From positions 1-35,363 of the forward strand of contig DAOLIQ010000026.1 in assembly GCA_035328465.1 (NCBI GenBank): a DNA stretch of 35,363 nucleotides. Direction: 5' to 3'. The notes beneath the pieces were generated by a model, which made no database searches, had not been told where the DNA came from, and saw nothing but the letters and a program-made list of their open reading frames with translations. Position 1 is the first letter of the stretch; each line of letters starts with the position of its first letter. Positions 15,255 through 23,969 of the stretch are shown here, piece after piece. Source of the stretch: JADJEI01 sp035328465 (lineage in GTDB: Bacteria; Bacteroidota; Ignavibacteria; Ignavibacteriales; Ignavibacteriaceae). The position numbers and the translations under genes are program-made.

Positions 15255-15752
15255 ATGAAAAAAGAAATAATGATAAAAAGGATGCTTGTAGTGCTAATTA
15301 TTTTTGCCGCAGTAACGTACCTTGGCTGTGAACAAAAGAACGATAAAGCAGAACACCCAGACAATGATAAAGTTACGTCTAATACTACTTCTACCAACAA
15401 AAATAGTGCAGATACAATTGATACGATAGTTGTGGCAAAAATCATAATACCTGATTTGAAGGGTACGTGGAGCGGGATATTTGACGGAAGATCAAGTACG
15501 CTTAATATTACTGAACAAATCGACAGCAGCTTTTCAGGGAAAATTACTATCAATTACAGACAAGTTACGAATCAGGAGGTGAAAGGTATTCTAAATACCA
15601 GAACCGGTGAAATCACAATGTCAGATCAATTACATAGTCGTTACCAGGGAAAGTACATGGGAGTATTATCAACAAACAATAATAATCTTTCCGGAACTTT
15701 TACTATGGATAATGACGGTACAAAATATTCATTTAACTTTAATAAAAAATAA
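15255..15752 (+). CDS. Lipoprotein with beta-rich C-terminal domain, unknown function
   Basis: 165 residues. The signal peptide ends in the lipobox YLGC, lipid Cys at 25. A Ser/Thr/Asn/Asp-rich linker (residues 30-60) leads to a beta-rich domain with the patterns LKGTWSGIFDGRSSTLNITE and NNNLSGTFTMDNDGTKYSF. The repeated G-T-[WF] turns recall small lipocalin-like or avidin-like barrels that bind small ligands. AAAGGAG precedes the ATG. It lies 12 bp before another lipoprotein gene, so the two are one unit, perhaps with the 38-aa gene. Confidence 0.72.
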   Translation: MKKEIMIKRMLVVLIIFAAVTYLGCEQKNDKAEHPDNDKVTSNTTSTNKNSADTIDTIVVAKIIIPDLKGTWSGIFDGRSSTLNITEQIDSSFSGKITINYRQVTNQEVKGILNTRTGEITMSDQLHSRYQGKYMGVLSTNNNNLSGTFTMDNDGTKYSFNFNKK

Positions 15753-15764
15753 AGGAACACAGTT

Positions 15765-16514
15765 ATGAAAAAACTAATATTATTTCTATTAATCCCATTT
15801 ATGACTTTGATGATTACCTCTTGTGATACGAGTAATGATCCAATTACTCCAGCTCCGGAAGGGAACATCTTTGTATCCTCAAATCCTGCAGGAGCAGAAA
15901 TCTGGATAGATGGAACAAACACTTCAAAGACGACAGCCGATACAGTTAAAAATGTTGTCGAAGGGGTACACTCAATCACATTAAAATTGGAAGATTATAT
16001 AGACACAACATTTTCTGTTAGTGTTACTGCTGGACAGACAAGCGTAGTTTCTAATGTTATACTTGTTACTAATATTCTTACAGAGTTATTTGGTCCGGTA
16101 AAAATTTATGAAACCACCGGAACGGGCGTAAATGAGCCAAGCGGATTGGATCTTTCAACCGGAATAGCATATGGAGTTTCTTCAGATCAAAATATTCTTG
16201 TGGATATTTATTATTCTAGTTCAGGATTTTTAGTCCAGAGTGCAGATCTTTATCCTAATCTTATAAGAGAAACTGATTTCTATGTTGCTTCGGCAACCAA
16301 CATATTTGATGGTGAGGATTCACCGTTAAGAAATACCGGGACATGGACTAATAACATTGGTGATAGAGAAGACAATTACGTATTTCTTTATGATCACGAT
16401 GGTAATTACTCAAAGCTTAAAATAGTAAACTGGGGCGGCGGTGTAATTGGTGAACCAGCTTGGGTTGAAGTTCAATGGTATTATAACAGCACAGTACTCG
16501 ATAACCGTTTTTAA
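15765..16514 (+). CDS. PEGA-domain lipoprotein
   Basis: 249 residues. The signal peptide ends in the lipobox ITSC, lipid Cys at 20. A PEGA domain follows at about 34-100 (IFVSSNPAGAEIWIDGTNTS ... VEGVHSITLKLEDYIDTTFS), a beta-sandwich seen in surface-layer and signalling lipoproteins. The C-terminal part (about 115-249) is beta-rich, with aromatic and Asp/Gly-rich turns and no motif I can name. It is probably exposed on the cell surface or in the periplasm. It ends 44 bp before a MITE-like element. Confidence 0.8.
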   Translation: MKKLILFLLIPFMTLMITSCDTSNDPITPAPEGNIFVSSNPAGAEIWIDGTNTSKTTADTVKNVVEGVHSITLKLEDYIDTTFSVSVTAGQTSVVSNVILVTNILTELFGPVKIYETTGTGVNEPSGLDLSTGIAYGVSSDQNILVDIYYSSSGFLVQSADLYPNLIRETDFYVASATNIFDGEDSPLRNTGTWTNNIGDREDNYVFLYDHDGNYSKLKIVNWGGGVIGEPAWVEVQWYYNSTVLDNRF

Positions 16515-16557
16515 TGCTTTAATAAATTATATGTAGAATTTTTGTAAGTCCAATATT

Positions 16558-16646
16558 ATGAGGCTGTTTCAAAAGTCAATTATGCCACCTTGCCCGCGAA
16601 CCAGCGGAAATGGATGACAATGCCAACACTTAAGAGACAGCCTCAT
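16558..16646. mobile_element. MITE-like element with 16-bp terminal inverted repeats
   Basis: The left end reads ATGAGGCTGTTTCAAAAG and the right end is the near-complement of it, ending GAGACAGCCTCAT. The ~89 bp have no coding capacity. GAGGCTGTCTCAAAAG-type ends are common insertion-sequence ends in Bacteroidota. A related, longer element lies at 28028-28160. There is no T-run after the dyad, so a terminator is less likely. Confidence 0.6.
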
Positions 16647-16788
16647 CAATGTTAAATTTTGAATTTACGTTTCAACGGGAACGACGCCTAAAACTCAACC
16701 TTTAAGATACTCTCATATTGTTGTTCTATAAAGTTATAAAGTTTAAATATTTATTTATTGATTATTCTAAACTAAAAGAAAAATAGCC

Positions 16789-16914
16789 ATAAGTAGAGGT
16801 CAAATCAAAAAGAAGAGTTCAAAGAAAGAACCAAAGAAAACTATGCAGGAAAAAAAGAATGGTAAAACGGATTAGAAAAATGGGAAACAGCATAAAGGAA
16901 TTCTTAATCAATAA
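16789..16914 (+). pseudogene. Decayed copy of the 41-codon lysine-rich gene
   Basis: In-frame counterpart of 2912-3037, the same 126 bases long with no indel needed. The start is ATA instead of ATG, and codon 29 is TAG where the intact copy has AAG. The core KKEPKKTMQEKKN and the end KGIL are kept. The intact gene has a stress cassette 108 bp behind it; this relic has one 11 bp behind it. Confidence 0.75.
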
Positions 16915-16924
16915 ATCGTAAAAT

Positions 16925-16987
16925 GGATGTAGTTTCATTTTCGTCCCTTTGAACCATTGAATTAACCCGCATATCTGTAAAGTTTGT
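16925..16987 (+). promoter_or_regulatory. Stress-cassette promoter, copy 9 (GT / GH130 unit)
   Basis: Block at 16925-16959: GGATGTAGTTTC, T-rich run, CGTCC (16942-16946), CTTTG, CATTG (16955-16959). About twenty bases later comes AAAGTTTG (16979-16986), keeping the TTTG half of TAnnTTTG. The leader to the glycosyltransferase start is about 155 bases with no gene seen. Confidence 0.7.
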
Positions 16988-17148
16988 AAAGACCTGTTAG
17001 TAATGATAAGAAGTTAATTGTTTTTGCCAGTCAACAACTTGTATATGTTATTGGAGATTTGGTGAGAATAACATCATATAAAAATAAAAAAAATTATCAT
17101 TGGTTAAAAAACAAAATACTTTTTTGTAATTAAATATGGATATTTATA

Positions 17149-19431
17149 TTGAAACAGAACACTACAAAATCAATACTCAAACGAATTGCATTCATCGGAA
17201 ATTATTTACCTCGCCAGTGCGGAATTGCCACATTTACAACTGATTTGTGTGAATCAGTCGCCTTCCAATTCAAACATACAACATGCATCGCACTTCCAGT
17301 CAACGATGTAGAAAATGGTTATGCTTATCCAACCAGAGTCCGATTTGAACTCACAGAAAAAGATATCGATTCTTACCGGCGGGCAGCGGATTTTCTAAAC
17401 ATTAATAACGTTGATTTGGTATGTCTGCAATTTGAGTATGGAATATTCGGCGGAGGAGCTGGCAGTCATATTCTTTCACTTTTACGTGAACTTCGAATGC
17501 CGATAGTTACAACTTTACATACGATACTAAAAAATCCTGACACCGATCAGAGGAGAGTACTGGAAGAAGTTGCTGCATTATCAGATCGTCTGGTAGTTAT
17601 GAGTGAACGCGGTTCTGAATTTCTGCAGGATGTTTATAATGTACCTTTAGAAAAAATCGATATGATTCCGCATGGTATCCCGGATGTACCATTTGTCGAT
17701 CCAAGTTTTAATAAAGATCTATTTGGAGTAGAAGGCAAAATAGTTTTACTAAGTTTTGGTTTACTGTCTTCGAGCAAAGGAATCGAAACTGTAATATCTG
17801 CATTACCCAGCATCGTTGCTCGTTATCCTGATCTTGTTTATATCGTTGTTGGTGCAACACATCCTCATGTTATTCAGCATGAAGGCGAAACTTACCGCTT
17901 GTCTTTGCAGTGGCTTGCTCGACAGACAGGTGTAGAAAGTAATGTTATTTTTTACAACCGCTTTGTTAGTTCTGAAGAACTTGTCGAATTCATTGGTGCT
18001 GCTGATATTTATATTACACCTTATTTGAACGAAGCACAGATTACATCCGGCACACTGGCTTACACACTAGGTGCTGGCAAAGCTGTTATCTCTACACCAT
18101 ATTGGTATGCACAAGAAATGCTTTCGGATGGACGGGGTGTGCTGGTTCCGTTTCGTGATCCTCCAGCTTTGGCTGAACAGGTTATAAACTTATTAGATAA
18201 CGAAGCCGAACGTCATGCAATGCGAAAGCGCGCTTATATATTTGGGCGAGCAATGATCTGGTCAGAGGTAGCGCAACGCTATATGGAAAGTTTTGAACGA
18301 GCGCGGGCAGAACGTCGTCATTATATCCCGCCGGGATTTATAGCAAAAGCACTTGATAAATATCCGGGTGAATTACCTTCGCTAAAACTCGATCACTTCA
18401 ATCATTTAACAGATTATACCGGCATTTTACAGCACTCCATTTTTACGGTTCCAAATTACTCTCACGGCTATACTACCGATGACAATGCACGAGCACTTTT
18501 AGTAAGTATTCTCTTAGATAAACTGGGCGGCCACAAAAGATTGGGCTTAGCTTCCCGTTATCTTGCCTTCCTTGGATTTGCATTCAATACTGAGAATGGG
18601 CAATTCAGGAATTTTATGGACTACCAGCGCAATTGGTTGGAAGAAAAAGGGTCGGACGATAGCCAGGGTCGCACTCTTTGGGCGTTAGGAACTGTGTTGA
18701 ATCATTCTAATGCACTGGAATTAAAAGGTACGGCTAGTTGGTTGTTTGAGCAAGCTCTCCCGGCTATCCTATTAACTACCAGCCCGCGTGCCTGGGCATT
18801 TGCTCTAATTGGTATCAATGAATATTTACAAAAATTTGGAGGCGACAGTAAAGTAAGTCATGTACAGAATGAATTAGCAAAACGTCTTCTAACATTATAT
18901 CAAAATAATCGTACTGAAGAATGGCGCTGGTTCGAAAAATCACTTTCCTATTGCAACGCTGCACTTCCCCATGCTTTACTCGCATGCGGAAAATCTATTC
19001 CTGACGTTACTATGACCGATGCCGGATTAGAATCATTAAGCTGGCTTGCCGATTTGCAGCGCTCAAGTGCAGGGCATTTTGTCCCGATCGGTTCTAACGG
19101 GTTTTATAAGCATGGAGGAGAACGTGCCCGTTTCGATCAACAACCAGTTGAAGCACAAGCAATGGTATCGGCTTGTCTCGAAGCATTCAGGTTTACCGGT
19201 GACAAATTTTGGAACAAAGAAGCTCGGCAGGCATTTGAATGGTTTCTCGGACGAAACGATTTAAATCTATCCATTTACGACCCAACAACAGGTGGTTGTC
19301 GTGATGGTTTACATTCGGACCGCCTAAACGAGAATCAAGGTTCAGAATCAACTTTAGCCTTTCTACAATCATTGTTGGAGTTGCGTTTAGCAAAACAGGC
19401 ACATTTATCTATGGAGGCATTATTAAAATGA
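17149..19431 (+). CDS. GT4-type glycosyltransferase fused to a C-terminal helical (alpha/alpha-type) domain
   Basis: 760 residues. The N-terminal half (about 8-390) is a GT-B fold retaining-type glycosyltransferase: FIGNYLPRQCGIATFTTDL near the start, VVMSERGSEFL, and the sugar-nucleotide region NEAQITSGTLAYTLGAGKAV with Glu295. The second Glu of the usual GT4 EX7E motif is Leu here. The C-terminal half (about 400-760) is a separate, mostly helical domain with repeated aromatic and Trp motifs (HFNHLTDYTGILQHSIF, HGYTTDDNARALL, EWRWFEKSLSYCNAALPHAL) that looks like a six-hairpin glycosidase-type barrel. The start is TTG 17149, since no in-frame ATG precedes the fold. It overlaps the GH130 gene by four bases (ATGA), so the two are translationally coupled and should act on the same glycan. 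Confidence 0.82.
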   Translation: MKQNTTKSILKRIAFIGNYLPRQCGIATFTTDLCESVAFQFKHTTCIALPVNDVENGYAYPTRVRFELTEKDIDSYRRAADFLNINNVDLVCLQFEYGIFGGGAGSHILSLLRELRMPIVTTLHTILKNPDTDQRRVLEEVAALSDRLVVMSERGSEFLQDVYNVPLEKIDMIPHGIPDVPFVDPSFNKDLFGVEGKIVLLSFGLLSSSKGIETVISALPSIVARYPDLVYIVVGATHPHVIQHEGETYRLSLQWLARQTGVESNVIFYNRFVSSEELVEFIGAADIYITPYLNEAQITSGTLAYTLGAGKAVISTPYWYAQEMLSDGRGVLVPFRDPPALAEQVINLLDNEAERHAMRKRAYIFGRAMIWSEVAQRYMESFERARAERRHYIPPGFIAKALDKYPGELPSLKLDHFNHLTDYTGILQHSIFTVPNYSHGYTTDDNARALLVSILLDKLGGHKRLGLASRYLAFLGFAFNTENGQFRNFMDYQRNWLEEKGSDDSQGRTLWALGTVLNHSNALELKGTASWLFEQALPAILLTTSPRAWAFALIGINEYLQKFGGDSKVSHVQNELAKRLLTLYQNNRTEEWRWFEKSLSYCNAALPHALLACGKSIPDVTMTDAGLESLSWLADLQRSSAGHFVPIGSNGFYKHGGERARFDQQPVEAQAMVSACLEAFRFTGDKFWNKEARQAFEWFLGRNDLNLSIYDPTTGGCRDGLHSDRLNENQGSESTLAFLQSLLELRLAKQAHLSMEALLK

Positions 19432-20372
19432 ACAATCAACATTCAAAACTTTTTTTAAGAAATAAACTAAATCCGATTCTTACGATCGATAACTGGCCAT
19501 ATCCTATAAACAGTGTATTCAATGCAGGAGCTACTTTACTACCTGACGGAACGACATTGCTATTGTGTCGCGTGGAAGACCGACGGGGACTTTCTCACTT
19601 TTGTGTTGCCCGTTCTGCAAATGGTATTGATGGCTGGCTAATTGATCAGCAGCCTACTCTATTGCCTGATTCAGTTAATCACCCGGAAGAATTATGGGGT
19701 ATTGAAGATCCACGCATAACTTTTCTGCCGGAATTAAAAAAGTATGTTGTTGTTTTTACTGCGTACACGCGCGATGGTCCTGGTGTTGCTTTGGCACTAA
19801 CAGAAGATTTTAAAAGCTTTGAGCGTTATGGAATTATAATGCCGCCGGAGGATAAAGATGCTGCATTGCTACCTTATCGTATTGGTGGTAATTGGGCTTT
19901 AATTCATCGTCCAGTCAGCGCACCAAGAGCTCATATGTGGATTTCTTATTCACCGGATTTAATACATTGGGGAAGTCACAAATTAATTATGGATGCTCGG
20001 AAAGGTGCATGGTGGGATGCAAATAAAATTGGTTTGTCTCCCCCACCAATTGAAACATCACAAGGCTGGTTAGTGATTTACCATGGGGTAAAACAATCCT
20101 GTGGAGGATGTATTTATAGATTAGGACTCGCACTGTTTGATTTAAAACAACCAGAATTTTGCCTTAAACGCGGTAACGAATGGATCTTTGCGCCCGAAGA
20201 ATCTTATGAAAAGAATGGAGATGTTGGAAATGTGGTTTTTCCATGCGGTTACACTATTGCTCAGGATGGGGATACAATTAATATTTATTATGGTGCTGCG
20301 GATACTTGCATCGGCTTAGCAACAGGAAGTATTAAAGAAATGTTAAAGTGGCTTGATCAACATAGTTCTTAG
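19428..20372 (+). CDS. GH130 family beta-mannoside phosphorylase/hydrolase
   Basis: A 314-residue five-bladed propeller enzyme of GH130 (formerly 'glycosidase PH1107-related'). NSVFNAGATLLPDGTTLLLC opens blade one, RVEDRRGLSHF follows, and GIEDPRITFL holds the Asp that is the proton donor in the family. DKDAALLPYRIGGNWALIHR and GWLVIYHGV are further conserved blocks; the Arg, Lys and His in them are of the kind that bind phosphate in the phosphorylase subgroups. It has no signal peptide and is cytoplasmic. GH130 enzymes act on beta-linked mannosides. With the coupled glycosyltransferase it may make or recycle a mannose-containing stress glycan; that part is inference. Confidence 0.85.
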   Translation: MNNQHSKLFLRNKLNPILTIDNWPYPINSVFNAGATLLPDGTTLLLCRVEDRRGLSHFCVARSANGIDGWLIDQQPTLLPDSVNHPEELWGIEDPRITFLPELKKYVVVFTAYTRDGPGVALALTEDFKSFERYGIIMPPEDKDAALLPYRIGGNWALIHRPVSAPRAHMWISYSPDLIHWGSHKLIMDARKGAWWDANKIGLSPPPIETSQGWLVIYHGVKQSCGGCIYRLGLALFDLKQPEFCLKRGNEWIFAPEESYEKNGDVGNVVFPCGYTIAQDGDTINIYYGAADTCIGLATGSIKEMLKWLDQHSS

Positions 20373-20425
20373 AATTAATAGAGTATTGTTGAAATATCAT
20401 CTATTTAAATTTATACTTGCCCGAA

Positions 20426-20488
20426 GGATGTAGTTCCATTTTCATACCTTTGATCGATTGGATTCACAAGGGCAAGTGAGTAATATAG
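20426..20488 (+). promoter_or_regulatory. Stress-cassette promoter, copy 10 (alcohol dehydrogenase)
   Basis: Block at 20426-20460: GGATGTAGTTCC, ATTTT, CATAC (20443-20447), CTTTG, GATTG (20456-20460). Twenty bases later comes TAATATAG (20481-20488). The gene starts 67 bp downstream. Confidence 0.78.
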
Positions 20489-20554
20489 TATAGCAAAGCT
20501 ATTAACAATTTGTTTATTTAGAATTTATTTCTCTTAAATAATAATGAGTAACAT

Positions 20555-21583
20555 ATGAACGCATTAGTATATCACGGACCTGGTAAACGCTGCTGGGAAG
20601 AAAAACCGAAACCCACGATCAAGGATTCAACTGATGCAATTGCCAGGATTACAAAAGCAACGATATGCGGAACTGATCTCCACATAATGAAAGGCGACGT
20701 TCCTGAAGTGGTTGATGGGCTAATACTTGGGCATGAAGGAGTTGGAGTTATTGAGGAAGTTGGACCAGGTGTCTCGAATTTTAAAGTTGGCAATAAGGTT
20801 TTAATATCCTGTATTACTTCTTGTGGGAACTGTGAAGCGTGCAGGAAAGGAATGTATTCACATTGTGAAACTGGAGGCTGGATTCTTGGGCATTTGATTG
20901 ATGGGACACAAGCAGATTATGTAAGAATACCGTATGCCGATAATAGTCTTTATCATATTCCAGATGGTGTGGATGAAGATGCCATTGTAATGTTGAGTGA
21001 TATTTTACCGACAGGTTTTGAATGTGGTGTTCTTAATGGGAAAATCAAACCTGGTGATACTGTTGCAATTGTTGGTGCGGGACCAATTGGACTTGCAACT
21101 TTACTCACTGCGCAATTCTATTCGCCCGCTGAAATTATTATGGTTGATTTGGATGAAAACCGATTGAATGTCGCTAAAACATTTGGAGCAACTAAACTTG
21201 TCAGTAAAAATGCTATTGAAGAAATAATGAAACTAACAGATAGGAAGGGAGTAGATGTTGCCATTGAAGCTGTTGGTATTGCTGCTACTTTTAACATCTG
21301 CCAATCAATTATTGCAGCCGGCGGGCATATAGCAAACGTCGGCGTGCACGGTAAAAGTGTTGAGTTACATCTCGAGAAGTTGTGGTCAAGAAATATCACA
21401 ATTACAACTAGACTTGTTGATACGGTGACTATCCCAATGCTTCTGAAGACAGTTCTTTCAGGAAAGTTAAAACCCGAAAAGTTAATTACTCATCGGTTTC
21501 CACTAAATGAAATCATGAACGCTTACGACATTTTCGGAAATGCTGCAAAAGAAAAAGCTATCAAGGTTATTCTTTCTAAATAA
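20555..21583 (+). CDS. Zinc-dependent alcohol dehydrogenase
   Basis: 342 residues, medium-chain dehydrogenase/reductase. Catalytic zinc ligands are Cys38 (CGTDLHIMKG) and His60-Glu61 (GHEGVGVIEEVG). Structural zinc ligands are Cys90, 93, 96 and 104 (CGNCEACRKGMYSHC). The Rossmann motif is VAIVGAGPIGLATLLTAQF, followed by the Asp of VDLDENRL that favours NAD over NADP. It interconverts an alcohol and an aldehyde or ketone, and the substrate cannot be fixed from sequence. Relatives are often stress-induced and detoxify aldehydes. It is the first gene behind promoter copy 10; the DUF2007 gene 88 bp on may share the transcript. Confidence 0.92.
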   Translation: MNALVYHGPGKRCWEEKPKPTIKDSTDAIARITKATICGTDLHIMKGDVPEVVDGLILGHEGVGVIEEVGPGVSNFKVGNKVLISCITSCGNCEACRKGMYSHCETGGWILGHLIDGTQADYVRIPYADNSLYHIPDGVDEDAIVMLSDILPTGFECGVLNGKIKPGDTVAIVGAGPIGLATLLTAQFYSPAEIIMVDLDENRLNVAKTFGATKLVSKNAIEEIMKLTDRKGVDVAIEAVGIAATFNICQSIIAAGGHIANVGVHGKSVELHLEKLWSRNITITTRLVDTVTIPMLLKTVLSGKLKPEKLITHRFPLNEIMNAYDIFGNAAKEKAIKVILSK

Positions 21584-21671
21584 GAAAATGGAAATACATT
21601 ATGGAAAGAGTAGAGTACACTTGAAATGAAATCAAGACAAAATCATTCTAACAAATTAATGAGGCAAGTAT

Positions 21672-21890
21672 ATGGAAGAACAAAAAGTGATAGTTGGCGA
21701 ATTTGAAAATGAATTATACGCTGAAATTGCAAAAAGAGAACTTGAGTCTGCAGGAATAAATGCAAATATTCTTAAAGAGGACTCAGATGTATTCATAATA
21801 TTCTCTGAGGAATCTAAAGGAGTGCAACTAGTGATACCAGGAACTCAATTAGAAGAAGCTAAGAAAATTCTGAATACAAAATTTTATTAG
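21672..21890 (+). CDS. DUF2007 family protein (72 aa)
   Basis: 72 residues, soluble, with the DUF2007 pattern: VIVGEFENELYAEIAKRELE, SAGINANILKEDSDV, then GVQLVIPGTQLEEAKKIL. The fold is a small ferredoxin-like alpha/beta unit. The family is called 'putative signal transducing protein' but has no proven function. ATGAGGCAAG precedes the start. It lies alone between the alcohol dehydrogenase and the next intergenic region. Confidence 0.8.
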   Translation: MEEQKVIVGEFENELYAEIAKRELESAGINANILKEDSDVFIIFSEESKGVQLVIPGTQLEEAKKILNTKFY

Positions 21891-21917
21891 CTAAGGAAGT
21901 GCCAATTTGTCATTAGA

Positions 21918-21940
21918 GAATTGCGTTGATTACGCAATTC
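21918..21940. repeat. Perfect 9-bp inverted repeat downstream of the DUF2007 gene
   Basis: GAATTGCGT and ACGCAATTC flank a 5-base loop (TGATT). No T-run follows, so it is not a standard terminator. It may still end transcription or bind a protein. The 416-base stretch 21891-22305 otherwise holds only promoter copy 11 and a long leader. Confidence 0.45.
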
Positions 21941-22027
21941 CAGTGTATGTCAGTGCTGCACGGCATCTTTTCATTAGGATAAAAAAAATTAAAAAGTAGT
22001 TAAGCGGAAAAAATTAACTCAATCAAA

Positions 22028-22090
22028 AGATTTAGTCCTTTTTTCATCCCTTTGCTCGATTGAATTGCTTTGCACCTTCTTGTAATTTGT
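22028..22090 (+). promoter_or_regulatory. Stress-cassette promoter, copy 11 (OmpA protein 1)
   Basis: Block at 22028-22062: AGATTTAGTCC, T-run, CATCC (22045-22049), CTTTG, GATTG (22058-22062). Twenty bases later comes TAATTTGT (22083-22090). The leader to ATG 22306 is long, about 210 bases. It has no frame or fold I can name. Confidence 0.8.
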
Positions 22091-22305
22091 TGTGCATTTG
22101 AAAAAAGTGATTAAATAAAAAACTCCATTACAAGTGCAACTATTATAGTTCAAGAAAATTATTCTATCTGAAAAGGTAAATGTGGTTCTAAATAATATTT
22201 TAGTGTGCTAATAGTAAATGCAAAAGTACATTTTGAAATAAACAGGTTTATTATAAGGGAATATTTTGTACATAATTTCAATAACAAAAACATAATGAGG
22301 AAAAA

Positions 22306-23811
22306 ATGAAAAAATTAATTTACTCGCTACTACTACTTTGTTTGGCTGCAATCAGTCAACCTATACACGCTCAATTTAGCGATTACTCAACCAAATTCGG
22401 TTTACAACTTAATGGGTTGCTGCCTGATACCGAATTTGACAAAAAGGGTATTCCTGATAATGCCGACTTTAAATTCTCCTATCTTGGAAGGATATTTCTT
22501 CGTTTTGAGTTAGGGACAGAAATTCTTGAAGGAGAGGTAGGTGCAGGGTACGGTTCACTTTCCGGGGTTGATTTTACTAATAGTGAATGGAAAACTACAA
22601 TTATCCCTATAGATTTCAGGCTTATACTAAGCCCTTTCGATACTAAGGGATGGAATCCATACATATTTGCCGGAGCAGGTTATCTTAATTATAATGTGGA
22701 AACCAAACCCGTATCGCTCTCACCAGTTACAGGCGGCGACCTTAAAGAAAATGAATGGACTGCGTTTATTCCTCTTGGTTTAGGAATTGAATTTGCACTT
22801 TCAGAAACAGTACTTTTAGATATCTCCGGCGGTTATACCCAGACATTTACCGATAATCTAAACTATTATAATAACAAAGATGCTTATTCTGGTGTTACTA
22901 CAGTTAATGATGGTTACTATTCTGCAGGACTGGGTATTACATTAGTTAGTGGGTGGGGCGGTTCAGATCATGACAATGACGGATTAACTAAATCAGAGGA
23001 AGAGGAACTTGGTACAGATCCAAATAATCCCGATACAGATGGTGACGGTTTAATGGATGGCGAAGAAGTTAATAAATATTTTACTAACCCACTGAACCCG
23101 GATACGGATGGCGATGGCTTGAAGGATGGGGAAGAAGTACTAAACTATAAGACTGATCCAAATAAAGCTGATACGGATGGCGATGGCTTAAAGGATGGTG
23201 AAGAAGTACTTAATTATAAGACCGACCCATTGAACTCTGACTCGGATGGTGATGGCTTGAAAGATGGTGACGAAGTATTGAAATACAAAACCGACCCGAA
23301 TAAAGTTGATACCGATGGTGACGGTTTAAAGGATGGTGAGGAAGTGTTGAAATACAGGACCGATCCTATAACAGTTGATACCGACGGTGGATCAGTTGGT
23401 GATGGTGTTGAAGTTAAGCGCGGAACAGATCCCCTTGATCCTTCAGATGATGTAGTTAAGGTTAGTACTACTCCTCCTGTTGCCTTTGAAGGTATTAATT
23501 TTGCATTCGATAAATCTAATATCACTTCTGAATCTGAAAAAATTCTGATGGATGCTCTTAATACTTTAAAGAACAATAATGATGTTTCTGTTGAAATAGG
23601 TGGTCACACAGATAATGTTGGAAGCGATGTTTACAACCAAAAGTTATCGCTAAGAAGAGCTGATGCTGTTAAAGGCTGGCTGGTTTCTAAAGGTATATCT
23701 TCTGATAGATTGACTTCTGTTGGCTATGGTGAATCAAGACCAAAAGTCCCAAATGATACACCTGAAAACATGCACTTGAACCGAAGAGTCGAATTCAAGC
23801 AGATAAAGTGA
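22306..23811 (+). CDS. OmpA-family outer-membrane protein with thrombospondin type 3 repeats (1)
   Basis: 501 residues. A signal peptide (LIYSLLLLCLAAISQPIHAQ) is followed by an eight-strand-type beta-barrel domain to about 220. Then come TSP3 calcium-binding repeats (consensus DTDGDGLKDGEEVLNYKTDP) and a C-terminal OmpA/peptidoglycan-binding domain (INFAFDKSNI ... GGHTDNVGSDVYNQKLSLRR). It anchors the outer membrane to the cell wall. At DNA level the repeats are five exact-length 69-bp units from 23032 to 23376, plus a degenerate sixth, so unit number may vary between strains. A strong terminator follows. It is the only gene of its unit, behind promoter copy 11. Confidence 0.92.
   Translation: MKKLIYSLLLLCLAAISQPIHAQFSDYSTKFGLQLNGLLPDTEFDKKGIPDNADFKFSYLGRIFLRFELGTEILEGEVGAGYGSLSGVDFTNSEWKTTIIPIDFRLILSPFDTKGWNPYIFAGAGYLNYNVETKPVSLSPVTGGDLKENEWTAFIPLGLGIEFALSETVLLDISGGYTQTFTDNLNYYNNKDAYSGVTTVNDGYYSAGLGITLVSGWGGSDHDNDGLTKSEEEELGTDPNNPDTDGDGLMDGEEVNKYFTNPLNPDTDGDGLKDGEEVLNYKTDPNKADTDGDGLKDGEEVLNYKTDPLNSDSDGDGLKDGDEVLKYKTDPNKVDTDGDGLKDGEEVLKYRTDPITVDTDGGSVGDGVEVKRGTDPLDPSDDVVKVSTTPPVAFEGINFAFDKSNITSESEKILMDALNTLKNNNDVSVEIGGHTDNVGSDVYNQKLSLRRADAVKGWLVSKGISSDRLTSVGYGESRPKVPNDTPENMHLNRRVEFKQIK
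23032..23376 (+). repeat. Five 69-bp tandem repeats within OmpA protein 1
   Basis: Units begin at 23032, 23101, 23170, 23239 and 23308, each opening with GAT/GAC-ACN-GAT-GG and coding for one calcium-binding TSP3 unit of 23 residues. The third and fourth codons of each unit vary at the wobble base, so the copies are not recent exact duplicates. A diverged sixth unit starts at 23377. Confidence 0.9.
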
Positions 23812-23825
23812 TTTCAGTTATTATG

Positions 23826-23855
23826 AAAAAAGGGTGTCCTCGGACACCCTTTTTC
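23826..23855 (+). terminator. Strong Rho-independent terminator
   Basis: GGGTGTCC and GGACACCC form a perfect 8-bp GC-rich stem with a 2-base loop, flanked by A6 and T5. It ends the OmpA protein 1 transcript, 15 bp after its stop. Confidence 0.92.
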
Positions 23856-23969
23856 TTATTAAGGCAGTAGTATTTTTTTATATCAAGGTATTTAGAATTT
23901 TTTCCTTAAAAAAATGAACTAAATTTTACAACAAAATATTCCCCGAAATATAACTTGCTTTCAATCAAT

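Noticed and set aside
16558..16646. MITE-like dyad as terminator of the PEGA lipoprotein gene
   Set aside because: The arms are 57 bases apart with no T-run, and a second element with the same ends occurs at 28 kb.
22091..22305. Riboswitch or structured RNA in the 210-base leader of OmpA protein 1
   Set aside because: AT-rich with no recognisable conserved fold or stem of useful strength. A second promoter is possible but its TTTG and TAnnTTTG parts are 26 bases apart, too far.
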